From Ancylobacter defluvii (GTDB taxonomy: Bacteria; Pseudomonadota; Alphaproteobacteria; Rhizobiales; Xanthobacteraceae): 64,000 nt of DNA. Every line of letters begins with the position of its first letter. Position 1 is the stretch's first letter. Location of the stretch: contig NZ_JAHBGD010000005.1 of assembly GCF_018390605.1 (NCBI RefSeq), positions 372,001 through 436,000 on the forward strand, read 5' to 3'. Below are positions 32,949-41,835 of the stretch, piece by piece. The notes beneath the pieces were generated by a model. The model worked only from the letters and a program-made list of their open reading frames with translations, made no database searches and was not told the origin of the DNA. The position numbers and the translations under genes are program-made.

Positions 32949-33623
32949 ATGACGATTTCTGAAGACGAGCTGACGGCGGCGCGTCCCCGCCGGCGCAACA
33001 TGCGCGCACCGGAGCGCGAACAGGCCATTCTGGACGCGGCGATCCGCTTTTTCGCCGAACAGGGTTTCGAGGGGCAGACCCGCGAGCTCGCCAAGCGCAT
33101 GGGCATCACCCATTCGGCGATCTACCGGCATTTCCCCAGCAAGGAAGCGCTGATCGAACGCGTCTACGAGCATGTCTATGTGAGCCGCTGGAAGGCGTCC
33201 TGGGGGCCGCTGATCGCCGACCGGTCACGGCCGCTGGACCAGCGGCTGGAGCAGTTCTACCGGGAATATGTCGAGCAGGTTTTCGACCATGACTGGGTGA
33301 GGATCTTCGTGTTCTCCGGCCTGCGGGCCGTCGACATCACCAGCCGCTACCTCGACATCGTGCGGCGCGAGGTCATCGAGCCCGCCTGCGCCGAGTTGCG
33401 GGCGGAATTCGGCCTGCCGGACGTGGAGCAGGCGCCGCTTACCGAGCGGGAGACCGAAATGTTCTGGGGTCTGCACGGCCGCATCTTCTACATCGCGATC
33501 CGCCGCTATGTGTACCAGGCGCCGGCCCCTCGCGATCTCGACGACATCATCGCCGATGCGGTGCGGATATTCGTGATCGGCGCCCGCGAGGTGTTGCCGG
33601 ACATCGTGCGACGCGGCGGGTGA
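32949..33623 (+). CDS. TetR family regulator
   Basis: The 224-residue protein has the TetR helix-turn-helix (REQAILDAAIRFFAEQGFEGQTRELAKRMGITHSAIYRHFPSKEAL in outline, residues about 22-68) and a helical ligand domain. It is divergent from the coxMSL-like operon, and two ACCA-N2-TGGT palindromes lie in the spacer. It is therefore likely to control the molybdenum hydroxylase and transporter genes and itself. Confidence 0.92.
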   Translation: MTISEDELTAARPRRRNMRAPEREQAILDAAIRFFAEQGFEGQTRELAKRMGITHSAIYRHFPSKEALIERVYEHVYVSRWKASWGPLIADRSRPLDQRLEQFYREYVEQVFDHDWVRIFVFSGLRAVDITSRYLDIVRREVIEPACAELRAEFGLPDVEQAPLTERETEMFWGLHGRIFYIAIRRYVYQAPAPRDLDDIIADAVRIFVIGAREVLPDIVRRGG

Positions 33624-33645
33624 GGCGTCTCTAGTGAGAGGTGGG

Positions 33646-34599
33646 CTATGCGCGCCCGCTGTCTGCCGCCGCCGGGGCGGGATCCGTGAGGCTCGCCGAT
33701 TTGGCCTGGGTCCAGAATCGCTCGGCGGACTTCTTCAGCCGCGAGCGCGGACGGAACAGGCGGATCTCGACCGCCACCTCCCACGCCGGCGATCCGGCGT
33801 GAACCAGCCGGCCGGCGTCGAGGTCCTGATGGATGAGCACGGTCGGCAGCCAGGCGAGGCCGGCGCCGTCCAGCGCCATTTCGGCGAGCAAGGTCGCCGG
33901 GCCGGTGAATGCCGGGGCCAAGGACGAGGATTTCTCGCGGGTTCTCAGGAAATTGTCGAGTATCCGGCCGACGCCGGAGCCTGAATGATAGGTGAGATAG
34001 GGCAGCGGCTCCTTCTGGCTGCCCGGCAGCTCGAAGCGCGGCGTGGCGGAACCCGGCTCGCGCGGAACGCTGACCGGAACCAGTTGCTCCCTCCCCAGGA
34101 CGATGGAATGGAATCGCGAGGCCTGAAGCCGCGTCGGCGTCGCCGGGTGGTCATAGGCGAGCAGGAAATGCACCTCGCCGTCGATCAGCAGGCGCTCGCA
34201 GATCGACATGTTGGCGGCGAAGAGCTGGATGGTGATGCCGGGTTCGCGACTCTGGATCTTGCGGATCCAGTTGGGGAAGAAGCGCTGCGACAGCACATGC
34301 GTCGAGGAGAACTGCACCGATTCCGACGTCGCCTGGGCGGTTTCCAGCACTCGCTCCCGGCCGGCCTCCACCCGCCGCAGCATGTCTTCGGCGAAGGGCC
34401 GAAAGCTGCGGCCGGCGGGCGTCACCTGCACCGAATGGGTGTTGCGCTCGAAGAGCGGCGTGCCCAGCCATTCCTCCAGCGCCCGGATGCGCCGGCTCAG
34501 CGCCGGCTGCGAGACGTGCCGGCTCTCGGCGGCGCGGGAGAAGCCGCCGGCATCGATGACGGCAATGAAGTCCTTGAGCCAGCCAAGTTCCAGATCCAT
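33646..34599 (-). CDS. LysR family regulator
   Basis: From MDLELGWLKDFIAVIDAGGFSRAAE the protein has 317 residues with a typical LysR winged helix (SRAAESRHVSQPALSRRIRALEEWLGTPLFER) and a periplasmic-binding-like effector domain. An in-frame GTG two codons upstream is an alternative start. It is divergent from the PdxA-type gene, and a 12-bp palindrome lies 11 bp upstream of its start. It probably controls the PdxA/TctCBA/dehydrogenase run. Confidence 0.92.
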   Translation of the reverse strand: MDLELGWLKDFIAVIDAGGFSRAAESRHVSQPALSRRIRALEEWLGTPLFERNTHSVQVTPAGRSFRPFAEDMLRRVEAGRERVLETAQATSESVQFSSTHVLSQRFFPNWIRKIQSREPGITIQLFAANMSICERLLIDGEVHFLLAYDHPATPTRLQASRFHSIVLGREQLVPVSVPREPGSATPRFELPGSQKEPLPYLTYHSGSGVGRILDNFLRTREKSSSLAPAFTGPATLLAEMALDGAGLAWLPTVLIHQDLDAGRLVHAGSPAWEVAVEIRLFRPRSRLKKSAERFWTQAKSASLTDPAPAAADSGRA

Positions 34600-34609
34600 G
34601 CGCACAACG

Positions 34610-34621
34610 CATCAATTGATG
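34610..34621. promoter_or_regulatory. Candidate LysR binding site
   Basis: CATCAATTGATG is a perfect 12-bp palindrome just upstream of the LysR start, in the 210-bp divergent spacer before the PdxA-type gene. It contains the T-N-A type symmetry of LysR sites. Binding is inferred. Confidence 0.5.
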
Positions 34622-34809
34622 TCATACCCTTATTACCATGCCGCCACCGGCGTCGCTATTGTCCGCTCATCGGGACGGCATCGAGCGAGAGCGAGACGGT
34701 CAGGCTCGGCGCAAGCGCGACAAGCTGGCGCCGGCAGGCGCGTGCCGCCTGCGGATGATGGCAGCGATCGACGATCTCTCCTCCGCCCTTCACATCGAAG
34801 AGGACTGCA

Positions 34810-35832
34810 ATGACCAAAGAGCGGCCAATCATCGCCCTGGTACCGGGAGACTGCACCGGCATCGGCCCTGAACTGACCGCCAAGATCCTGGCGGACGGGC
34901 GCATGGCGCAGGTGGCGCGCCTGGTGGTGGTCGGCGACGCCCGGGTGCTGGCGCTCGGCATGCGGCAGGCCGGGGTGTCGTTCGACGTCGCGACCATCGC
35001 CTCGCCGAAGCTGGCCGACTGGTCGAACCCGGCGGTGCCGCTGATCGACCTCGCCAATACCGACCCGTCGCTGTTCCCGCCGGGGATTGCCAGCGCGGAA
35101 TCCGGCCGGCTCGTCGGCGACACGCTGGCGGCGGCGATCGCCTTCGCCCAGGCCGGCGAGATCGACGCCGTGACCTTCGCGCCGCTGAACAAGCGCGCCA
35201 TGTTCGACGGCGGCTGGAAGTTTCCCGACGAACACAAGATGTTCGCCCATCTCCTCGGCCATACCGCCTATTTCTCGGAGATGAACGTCCTCGACAATCA
35301 GTGGATGTCGCGGGTGACCGGCCATACGTCGCTGCGCGAGGCGCTCGACATGATCAACGAGACCAGCATCACCGACTCGATCGTGCTGGTCGACCGGATG
35401 CTGCGCAAGGCCGGCTTCGAGCGCCCGCGCATCGCGGTCGCCGCGCTCAACCCGCATGCCGGCGAGAGCGGCCTGTTCGGCCGCGACGAGATCGAGCTGA
35501 TCCGCCCGACCGTCGAGAAGGTGGCGCAGACCGGCATCGATGCGCGCGGCCCGTTCCCGGCCGATACCGTCTATGTGCGGGCATTCGGCGGCGAGTTCGA
35601 CAGCGTGGTCGCGATGTATCACGACCAGGGCCAGATCGCGACGAAACTCAAGGGTTTCAACCGCGGCGTGACCGTCACCGCCGGACTGGAGACGATCTTC
35701 ACCACGCCGTCGCACGGCACCGCCTTCGACATCGTCGGGCAGGGTATCGCCCGTACAGGCGCGCTGGAAAGCGCCATCGCTCTGGCCAGCCAGCTGGCGG
35801 GCGCCACGGCGTCCTCCGCCAAGGCCGCCTGA
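34810..35832 (+). CDS. PdxA-family decarboxylating dehydrogenase
   Basis: This 340-residue NAD-dependent enzyme has the PdxA signatures GDCTGIGPE, TFAPLNKRAMFDGG, AALNPHAGESGLFGRDEIE, GPFPADTVY, AMYHDQGQIATK and TPSHGTAFDI, with metal-binding histidines. The position that is usually TTH in biosynthetic PdxA reads TGH here. It sits with a TctCBA importer and not with pyridoxine genes, so it is more likely a catabolic relative (such as 4-phosphothreonate or cis-dihydrodiol-acid dehydrogenases) than the vitamin B6 enzyme. Confidence 0.88.
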   Translation: MTKERPIIALVPGDCTGIGPELTAKILADGRMAQVARLVVVGDARVLALGMRQAGVSFDVATIASPKLADWSNPAVPLIDLANTDPSLFPPGIASAESGRLVGDTLAAAIAFAQAGEIDAVTFAPLNKRAMFDGGWKFPDEHKMFAHLLGHTAYFSEMNVLDNQWMSRVTGHTSLREALDMINETSITDSIVLVDRMLRKAGFERPRIAVAALNPHAGESGLFGRDEIELIRPTVEKVAQTGIDARGPFPADTVYVRAFGGEFDSVVAMYHDQGQIATKLKGFNRGVTVTAGLETIFTTPSHGTAFDIVGQGIARTGALESAIALASQLAGATASSAKAA

Positions 35833-35931
35833 CCGTCACGCGATCAAGGGCGGCGATTTCGTTCGCCCATGCTCGCACCCATGCTCGACAAGCCCGGCAA
35901 ACGGGCCCCATCCATTGTCTGGGAGGACAAC

Positions 35932-36894
35932 ATGAAGAACTGGATATGCCTTGCCGTCGCATCGGCGCTGGTTCTCGGCACCGGCGCCGCGAGCCCGGCC
36001 ATGGCCGAACTCAAGCGGCTCGAAATCGTCGCCCCGGCCGCTCCGGGCGGCGGATACGACCAGAATGCCCGCATCATGCAGTCGATCTTCCAGAAGAAGG
36101 GGCTGGCTTCCGGCATTCAGGTCGAGAACGCGCCGGGCGCGGGCGGCACCATCGGCCTCGCCAATTTCGTCAACAAGAACAAGCGCAATCCCAGCGTGCT
36201 GATGGTGGGCCTGGCGCTGGTCGGCGCCGTGCTGACCAACAAGTCCGTGGTCTCGCTCGACGACACCTATCCGCTCGCCCGCCTCAGCGGCGAGTATCAG
36301 CCGATCGTGGTCGCGCCCGACTCGCCGCTGAAGACGCTGGATGATCTCGTCGCCAAGCTGAAGGCCGATCCCGGCTCCGTGTCCTGGGGCGGGTCGGGGC
36401 CGGGCAGCTCGGACCACATCCTCTATGGCCTGCTGGCGAAGGCCGCCGGCGTCGATCCGAAGAAGATCAACTATGTGGTTCTGACCTCCGGCGGCGAGAT
36501 GCTGTCCGGCGTGATGGGCGGGCATGTGACGGTCGGCACCGGCGGCTACAGCGAACTGTCCTCGCAGATCAAGACCGGGCAGGTGCGCGCGCTCGGCATC
36601 GCCTCTCCCGAGCGGCTGCCCGGCGTCGACATCCCGACCTTCCGGGAGCAGGGCTACGACGTCTCGTTCGTGAACTGGCGGGCCGTGGTCTCCTCCGCCG
36701 ATCCCAAGGGACAGGAGCGGGCCGAGCTCGAGGCGGCGGTGGCGGAGATGGTGAAGACCGAGGAGTGGAAGCAGACCATCGGCGAGCGCGGCTGGCAGGA
36801 CATCTACATGCCGCCGGCGGAATTCGCCGCCTTCCTCAAGGAGGAGCAGGCGCGGGTGCAGGCGCTGTTCAAGGACCTCGGCCTGATCCAATGA
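35932..36894 (+). CDS. Tripartite tricarboxylate transporter substrate-binding protein (TctC/Bug family)
   Basis: From the ATG preceded by GGGAGGAC the protein has 320 residues, with a signal peptide (MKNWICLAVASALVLGTGAASPAMA) and the Bug-family opening LKRLEIVAPAAPGGGYDQNARIM. Family segments are VENAPGAGGTIGLANFV and VSWGGSGPGSSDHIL. It captures the ligand for the TctBA pair downstream. It follows the PdxA-type gene by 99 bp. Confidence 0.93.
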   Translation: MKNWICLAVASALVLGTGAASPAMAELKRLEIVAPAAPGGGYDQNARIMQSIFQKKGLASGIQVENAPGAGGTIGLANFVNKNKRNPSVLMVGLALVGAVLTNKSVVSLDDTYPLARLSGEYQPIVVAPDSPLKTLDDLVAKLKADPGSVSWGGSGPGSSDHILYGLLAKAAGVDPKKINYVVLTSGGEMLSGVMGGHVTVGTGGYSELSSQIKTGQVRALGIASPERLPGVDIPTFREQGYDVSFVNWRAVVSSADPKGQERAELEAAVAEMVKTEEWKQTIGERGWQDIYMPPAEFAAFLKEEQARVQALFKDLGLIQ

Positions 36895-37081
36895 TGGCGG
36901 ACGCCGCTGCGCCGGGGCCGGACGCCGGCTTCGGTGCGGCGGGTGCCCTGTGGCCGCCGCGCCGTGCTCGCCGCGCTCGAGGTCGTCCGGAGACGGGTTC
37001 CGGGCGATCTTCCGCGGCCCCCGGCGTGGCCTTCCGGTCGTGCATCCACATCGGCCAACGTGCAGATTGGGGAGTTCATCG

Positions 37082-37561
37082 ATGAACCCGGCAGCAAAGC
37101 TGCGAACCGCCCATGCCGTTCTCGGCGGGATCATGCTGCTGATCGCGATCGCGATCTTCGCGGACACCATCACCCATGTCTCGTCCGGGCAGCAGGCCGT
37201 GGTCGGGCCGGCATTCTTCCCGTTCCTCATCGCGCTGGGTCTTGCCGTCAACGGCACGGTGCTCGTCGTCAACGCGCTGCGGGCGACCTTCGCGGAGGAG
37301 GGCTGGAGCCAGATCGACATCGGCCCGGTCGCCCTGGTCCTCGCCGGCCTGCTGCTGCAGCTGCTGGTCCTCGAAACGGTGGGCTGGATCGCCGCGACCA
37401 CGCTGCTGTTCGCCATCGTCGCGCGGGCGTTCGGCAACCGGAACCTGCTGGCCAACCTCGCCATCGGGCTGATCGTCGCCGGCCTGTCCTACTACGTGTT
37501 CAACGAGCTTCTCGGACTTTCGCTTCCGGCCGGCTGGATCGTCGAGCATTTCCTCGACTGA
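37082..37561 (+). CDS. Tripartite tricarboxylate transporter small subunit (TctB family)
   Basis: The 159-residue protein has four predicted membrane segments and the TctB signature [25 protein letters not shown]. The start [13 protein letters not shown] has GGGGAG upstream. A 185-bp spacer after the TctC gene has no recognisable gene. It pairs with the TctA-type protein that follows. Confidence 0.9.
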   Translation: MNPAAKLRTAHAVLGGIMLLIAIAIFADTITHVSSGQQAVVGPAFFPFLIALGLAVNGTVLVVNALRATFAEEGWSQIDIGPVALVLAGLLLQLLVLETVGWIAATTLLFAIVARAFGNRNLLANLAIGLIVAGLSYYVFNELLGLSLPAGWIVEHFLD

Positions 37562-37608
37562 ATTCGGTTGCTGTTCTGCTCGCCCGAACATCCGGAGCCC
37601 AGGATCAC

Positions 37609-39108
37609 ATGCAGACCCTCCATTTTCTCCTCGACGGCTTTCTCGTGGCGCTGGCGCCGGCCAATCTCCTGTGGGCGGCGATCGGCGTGCTGGTCGGCAC
37701 CGCCATCGGCGTGCTGCCGGGCATCGGTCCGGCACTGACGGTGGCGCTGCTGCTGCCGGTGACCGCCTCGCTGGAGCCGACCGCCGCCTTCATCATGTTC
37801 GGCGGCATCTTCTACGGCGCGATGTATGGCGGCTCCACCACCTCGATCCTGCTCAACACGCCCGGCGAATCCGGCTCGATCGTCACTGCCATCGACGGGC
37901 ATGCCATGGCGCGGAAGGGACGCGGCGCCCAGGCGCTGGCGACGGCGGCCATCGGCTCCTTCGTCGCCGGCACCATCGCGACGCTGGCGCTCACCTTCGT
38001 CGCCCCGGCCATGGTGCGTTTCTCGCTGCATTTCGGGCCGGCCGAATATTTCGCGCTGATGATGGTCGCCTTCGTCACGGTGACGGCGGTGCTCGGCTCC
38101 TCGCTGCCGCTCGGCTTCGCCAGCCTGCTCATCGGGCTGGCACTCGGCCTCATCGGCACCGACCGCCAGACCGGCGTCGCCCGCCTGACCATGGGTTTCC
38201 CGGAACTTCTCGACGGCGTCGGCATCGTGATCGTCGCCGTCGGCCTGTTTGCCGTCGGCGAGGCGCTGTATCAGGCCGCCCGCTACCGCTACGAGACCGA
38301 GGAGATCTACGCCATCAAGGGCTCGTTCTGGATGAGCCGGGAGGATTGGAGCCGCTCGTGGAAGCCGTGGCTGCGCGGCACGCTGATCGGCTTCCCGATC
38401 GGGGCGCTGCCGGCCGGCGGCTCGGAGATACCCACCTTCCTCTCTTATGCGGTCGAGAAGCGCTTCGCCAAGCATCCCGAGGAATTCGGGCACGGGGCGA
38501 TCGAGGCGGTTGCCGGACCGGAGGCGGCGAACAACGCCTCGGCCGCCGGCGTTCTCGCCCCCTTGCTGGCGCTGGGCCTGCCGACCTCGGCCACCGCCGC
38601 GATCATGCTCGCCGCCTTCCAGCAATACGGCCTGCAGCCCGGCCCGCTGCTGTTCGAATCCAGCCCGGAACTGGTCTGGGGCCTGATTGCCAGCCTCTAT
38701 GTCGGCAATCTCTTCCTGCTGCTGCTCAACCTGCCATTGGCGGGGGTGTGGGTGAAGCTGCTGCTGATCCCGCGGCCGTGGCTCTATGCCGGCATCCTCA
38801 CCTTCGCGACGCTGGGCGTCTACACGATCAACAACAGCGTGTTCGACCTGGCCCTGCTGTGGATCATCGGCATTGGCGGCTTCGGCATGCGGCTTGTCGG
38901 CGTACCGGTGGCGCCCTGCATCGTCGGGCTGATCCTCGGGCCGATGGCCGAGCAGCATCTGCGCCGGGCGCTGGCGATCAGCCAGGGCGACATCTCGGTA
39001 TTCTACAATCCCTTCACCCATCCCCTGGCGTCCGGCCTGCTGGCCGTCGCGATCGCGGCGCTGGTCATCCCGATGCTGATGCGGCTGCGCAAGGGCGCCG
39101 TCGCCTGA
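37609..39108 (+). CDS. Tripartite tricarboxylate transporter large permease (TctA family)
   Basis: This 499-residue polytopic protein starts [22 protein letters not shown] and has [42 protein letters not shown] and [22 protein letters not shown]. It is the large membrane subunit of the second TctCBA system of the window and differs in sequence from the first. Longer open frames upstream of the chosen start are not family-like. Confidence 0.95.
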   Translation: MQTLHFLLDGFLVALAPANLLWAAIGVLVGTAIGVLPGIGPALTVALLLPVTASLEPTAAFIMFGGIFYGAMYGGSTTSILLNTPGESGSIVTAIDGHAMARKGRGAQALATAAIGSFVAGTIATLALTFVAPAMVRFSLHFGPAEYFALMMVAFVTVTAVLGSSLPLGFASLLIGLALGLIGTDRQTGVARLTMGFPELLDGVGIVIVAVGLFAVGEALYQAARYRYETEEIYAIKGSFWMSREDWSRSWKPWLRGTLIGFPIGALPAGGSEIPTFLSYAVEKRFAKHPEEFGHGAIEAVAGPEAANNASAAGVLAPLLALGLPTSATAAIMLAAFQQYGLQPGPLLFESSPELVWGLIASLYVGNLFLLLLNLPLAGVWVKLLLIPRPWLYAGILTFATLGVYTINNSVFDLALLWIIGIGGFGMRLVGVPVAPCIVGLILGPMAEQHLRRALAISQGDISVFYNPFTHPLASGLLAVAIAALVIPMLMRLRKGAVA

Positions 39109-39160
39109 TCGCCCGCGTCCCGCGCGCCGGCCCAACCTCTCCGCCTGCATGGAGCACGTC

Positions 39161-40237
39161 ATGTCTTCGCTAAAGATCGCGGTTCTTCCGGGCGACCATA
39201 TCGGCCCCGAAATCACCGCGGCGGCGGTTCTCGCGCTTCGAGCCGCCGACCGGCGCTTCTCGCTCGGGCTGGCCTTCGAGGAACACGCCATCGGCCATGA
39301 AAGCCTGGCCGCGCACGGCACGACGCTGACCGACGCGGTGTATGCCGCTGCGGTGGCGGCCGACGGCATCCTCCTCGGCCCCTGCGACAATGGCGGCTAC
39401 CCGGCCTCGGCCGGTGGCATCAACGTGCCCGGGCGCTTCCGCCACGATCTCGATCTCTACGCCAATCTGCGGCCGTCCAGGTCCTCGCCCAGCGTGCCGA
39501 ACGCCCGTCCGGGGCTCGACGTGCTGGTGGTGCGCGAGAATTCCGAGGGCTTCTATCCCGACCGGAACATGTTCGAGGGCTATGGCGAGATGATGCCGGT
39601 CGAGGGTGTGGCGATCTCGATGCGGAAGATCACCGCGCAGGCGTCGAACCGCATCGCGCATTCCGCCTTCCAGTGGGCGCGGCGGCGGCGCAACCAGGTG
39701 ACGATCCTCAGCAAGAAGCACATCTTCAAGATGACCGACGGCCTGTTCTACGACGAGTGCGTGAAGGTGGCCGCGGAATATCCCGATGTCCGCTGGAACG
39801 CGGCGATCGTCGATGCCTTCAACGCCGACATCTACATACGTCCCGACCGCTACGACGTGGTGGTGATGACCAATCTCATCGGCGACATCATCTCGAATCT
39901 CTGCTCGGCGCTGGCGGGAAGCCTCGGCCTCGGCGGCGGGCTGAATGCCGGTGCCCGCCATGTGATGGCGAACGCCTCGCATGGCTCGGCGCCGGACATC
40001 GCCGGCCAGGACAAGGCCAATCCCATCAGCATGGTGACTTCCGCCGGCATGATGCTCGGCTGGCTGGGCGCCCGGCATGGGCGCGACGATCTCCTGCTCG
40101 CCGAAAAGGCGATCGCCGCCGCCGTCGACCGGGCGCTCGGCGCCGCCGGGACGCGGACGGTGGATGTCGGCGGCACCGCCTCCTGCCGCGCCTCCGCCGC
40201 CGCCATTGCCGAGGCCGTGCGGAAATACGACGCCTGA
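39161..40237 (+). CDS. Isocitrate/isopropylmalate dehydrogenase family enzyme
   Basis: The 358-residue enzyme starts at the ATG with GGAG 7 bases upstream. Family motifs are IAVLPGDHIGPEI, DLYANLRPSR, VVRENSEGFYPDR, KKHIFKMTDGLFYDE and VVMTNLIGDIISNL, with GSAPDIAGQDKANPISM near the end. It oxidises and probably decarboxylates a beta-hydroxy acid using NAD(P) and a divalent metal. Tartrate/malate-type relatives share the context of organic-acid uptake. It shares its fold with the PdxA-type enzyme at the start of the same gene run. Confidence 0.9.
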   Translation: MSSLKIAVLPGDHIGPEITAAAVLALRAADRRFSLGLAFEEHAIGHESLAAHGTTLTDAVYAAAVAADGILLGPCDNGGYPASAGGINVPGRFRHDLDLYANLRPSRSSPSVPNARPGLDVLVVRENSEGFYPDRNMFEGYGEMMPVEGVAISMRKITAQASNRIAHSAFQWARRRRNQVTILSKKHIFKMTDGLFYDECVKVAAEYPDVRWNAAIVDAFNADIYIRPDRYDVVVMTNLIGDIISNLCSALAGSLGLGGGLNAGARHVMANASHGSAPDIAGQDKANPISMVTSAGMMLGWLGARHGRDDLLLAEKAIAAAVDRALGAAGTRTVDVGGTASCRASAAAIAEAVRKYDA

Positions 40238-40392
40238 GACAAAGCGGGGAGGCCGGACGTCGGCGAGGCGCGGTATCTTCGGCGCCGCTGCACCCGCCTG
40301 TGCTGAAGCATCGGGGCGGGGCGTTTCCCTTGGCGTTTGCCGGGAACCGCCGGGAGCTTCTATGATGGCGCCACCAAAGCCAGCGGTGTGCG

Positions 40393-41373
40393 ATGCAACT
40401 GCCTATCCGCGCCATCTTCGTGTTTCATACCGCCGCGCGCCTCGGCAGCATCTCCAAGGCGGCGGAGGAACTGAGCGTCACGCCCTCCGCCGTCAGCCAG
40501 CAGATCCAGACACTGGAGACCCAGCTCGGCCTGACGCTGATGAGCAAGGTCGGGCGTCGCGTCATGCTCACCGAGGCGGGCGAGCGCTATTTCGCCACCA
40601 TCACCGACGAGGTCGAGCGGATCGCCGAGGCAACCAATCTCATCCGCGGCTATCGCTCGGTCACCACCTTGACCGTGCGCGCCACGCCGACGCTTTCCAA
40701 CAAATGGCTGCTGCCGCGGCTCGGCGCCTTTCTCGACCGCAATCCCGATCTAGACATCCGCATCGACGGCACCAACGAGCCGACCACCTTCCGGCGCGAG
40801 GTGGTGGACATCGAAATTCGTCACGGCGACGGGCGCTGGCCCGGCATGTTCGTCGAGGGCCTGGCGGAGGAAGACTTCTTTCCGGCCTGCTCGCCCGATT
40901 ACGCCCCCGCCGGCAGCCTCACCGCCGCCGAGCTGCCGCGCTTCCGGCTGATCCATTCGGTGAAATCGCAGGCGCAATGGCCGCGCTGGTTCGCGCTCGC
41001 CGGCGTGGAGCCGGGCGAGCGCTGGGCGCGGGTGTCGTTCGACCGCAGCCACATGGCCATCGACGCCGCCGCCGGCGGCATGGGCATCGCGCTCGAAAGC
41101 ACGCTGATGATGGAGCGCGAGCTGGAGAGCGGGCGGCTCATCTGCCCGGTGGCGGCCCCGCCGCCGATACGGCTGGTGACGCAATGGATCGTGTGCCCGC
41201 ACGAGCATTTGCGGCAACGCAAGGTGCGGCTGTTCCTTGATTGGCTGCGGGCCGAGCGGGCCGGATGGGAGATGCGCCGGCGCAATGCCCGCGCCGCGCT
41301 CAGCGCGCCGGAGCCTCCGCCGGCCGCACTCTCCGCAGCACCGCGTCGACGATCTGTGCCGGCTCCAGGGTAA
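40393..41373 (+). CDS. LysR family regulator (GcvA-like)
   Basis: The 326-residue protein opens LPIRAIFVFHTAARLGSISKAAEELSVTPSAVSQQIQTLE, the GcvA-like LysR pattern, and has an effector domain with SNKWLLPRLGAFLDRNPDLDIRI and GMGIALESTLMMERELESGRL. Its last 74 bp overlap the 3' end of the convergent gluconokinase gene, and the overlapping tail (Ala/Pro/Arg-rich) is not conserved in look. It may control the transporter run upstream or the TRAP cluster downstream. Confidence 0.88.
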   Translation: MQLPIRAIFVFHTAARLGSISKAAEELSVTPSAVSQQIQTLETQLGLTLMSKVGRRVMLTEAGERYFATITDEVERIAEATNLIRGYRSVTTLTVRATPTLSNKWLLPRLGAFLDRNPDLDIRIDGTNEPTTFRREVVDIEIRHGDGRWPGMFVEGLAEEDFFPACSPDYAPAGSLTAAELPRFRLIHSVKSQAQWPRWFALAGVEPGERWARVSFDRSHMAIDAAAGGMGIALESTLMMERELESGRLICPVAAPPPIRLVTQWIVCPHEHLRQRKVRLFLDWLRAERAGWEMRRRNARAALSAPEPPPAALSAAPRRRSVPAPG

Positions 41374-41821
41374 GCGGGACGGCAAAGGCGTCCGCTTCCC
41401 CGGTCGGCGGCTCCAGCGTCGCCAGCTGGCTGTCGAGCAGCGAGGTGGTGGCAAAATGCGCCGGCCGCCCGCGAAGCCGCTCGGCGATGAGTTCACGCGG
41501 CCCGTCCAGGAACACGAAGCCCACATCGCCGAGCTCGCGTCGCAGGACGTCGCGATAGACGCGGCGCAGCGCCGAGCAGGCGATGACCACCGGGCGGCGC
41601 GGCTCGGCCCGCGCCGCGGCGCAGACCGCCGCCAGCCAGGGCCAGCGCATCTCGTCGGTCAGCCCGATGCCCTGGGCCATGCGCGCGACATTCTCCGCGC
41701 TGTGCAGGCGGTCGGCCTCGATGAAGGGCGCTGCGAGGGCGCCGGCGAGCCGCTGGGCGATCTCGCTTTTGCCGGAGCCGGATACGCCCATCACGATGAT
41801 GAATTCTGCGGCGGTGTCCAT
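41300..41821 (-). CDS. gntK: Gluconokinase (GntK family)
   Basis: From MDTAAEFIIVMGVSGSGKSEI the protein has 173 residues, the usual length for GntK. It has Walker A GVSGSGKS, FIEADRLHSAENVARMAQGIGLTDEMRWPWL and VIACSALRRVYRDVLR. It would phosphorylate gluconate or a related sugar acid with ATP. It is the last gene of the minus-strand TRAP transporter cluster, 14 bp after DctM, which supports a sugar-acid substrate. Its end overlaps the convergent LysR gene. Confidence 0.9.
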   Translation of the reverse strand: MDTAAEFIIVMGVSGSGKSEIAQRLAGALAAPFIEADRLHSAENVARMAQGIGLTDEMRWPWLAAVCAAARAEPRRPVVIACSALRRVYRDVLRRELGDVGFVFLDGPRELIAERLRGRPAHFATTSLLDSQLATLEPPTGEADAFAVPLTLEPAQIVDAVLRRVRPAEAPAR

Positions 41822-41835
41822 CGCTGCCGCCGCGC

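Noticed and set aside
34810-35832. Vitamin B6 biosynthetic PdxA
   Set aside because: The family match is clear, but the setting with a tricarboxylate importer and no ksgA/surA-type neighbours favours a catabolic relative.
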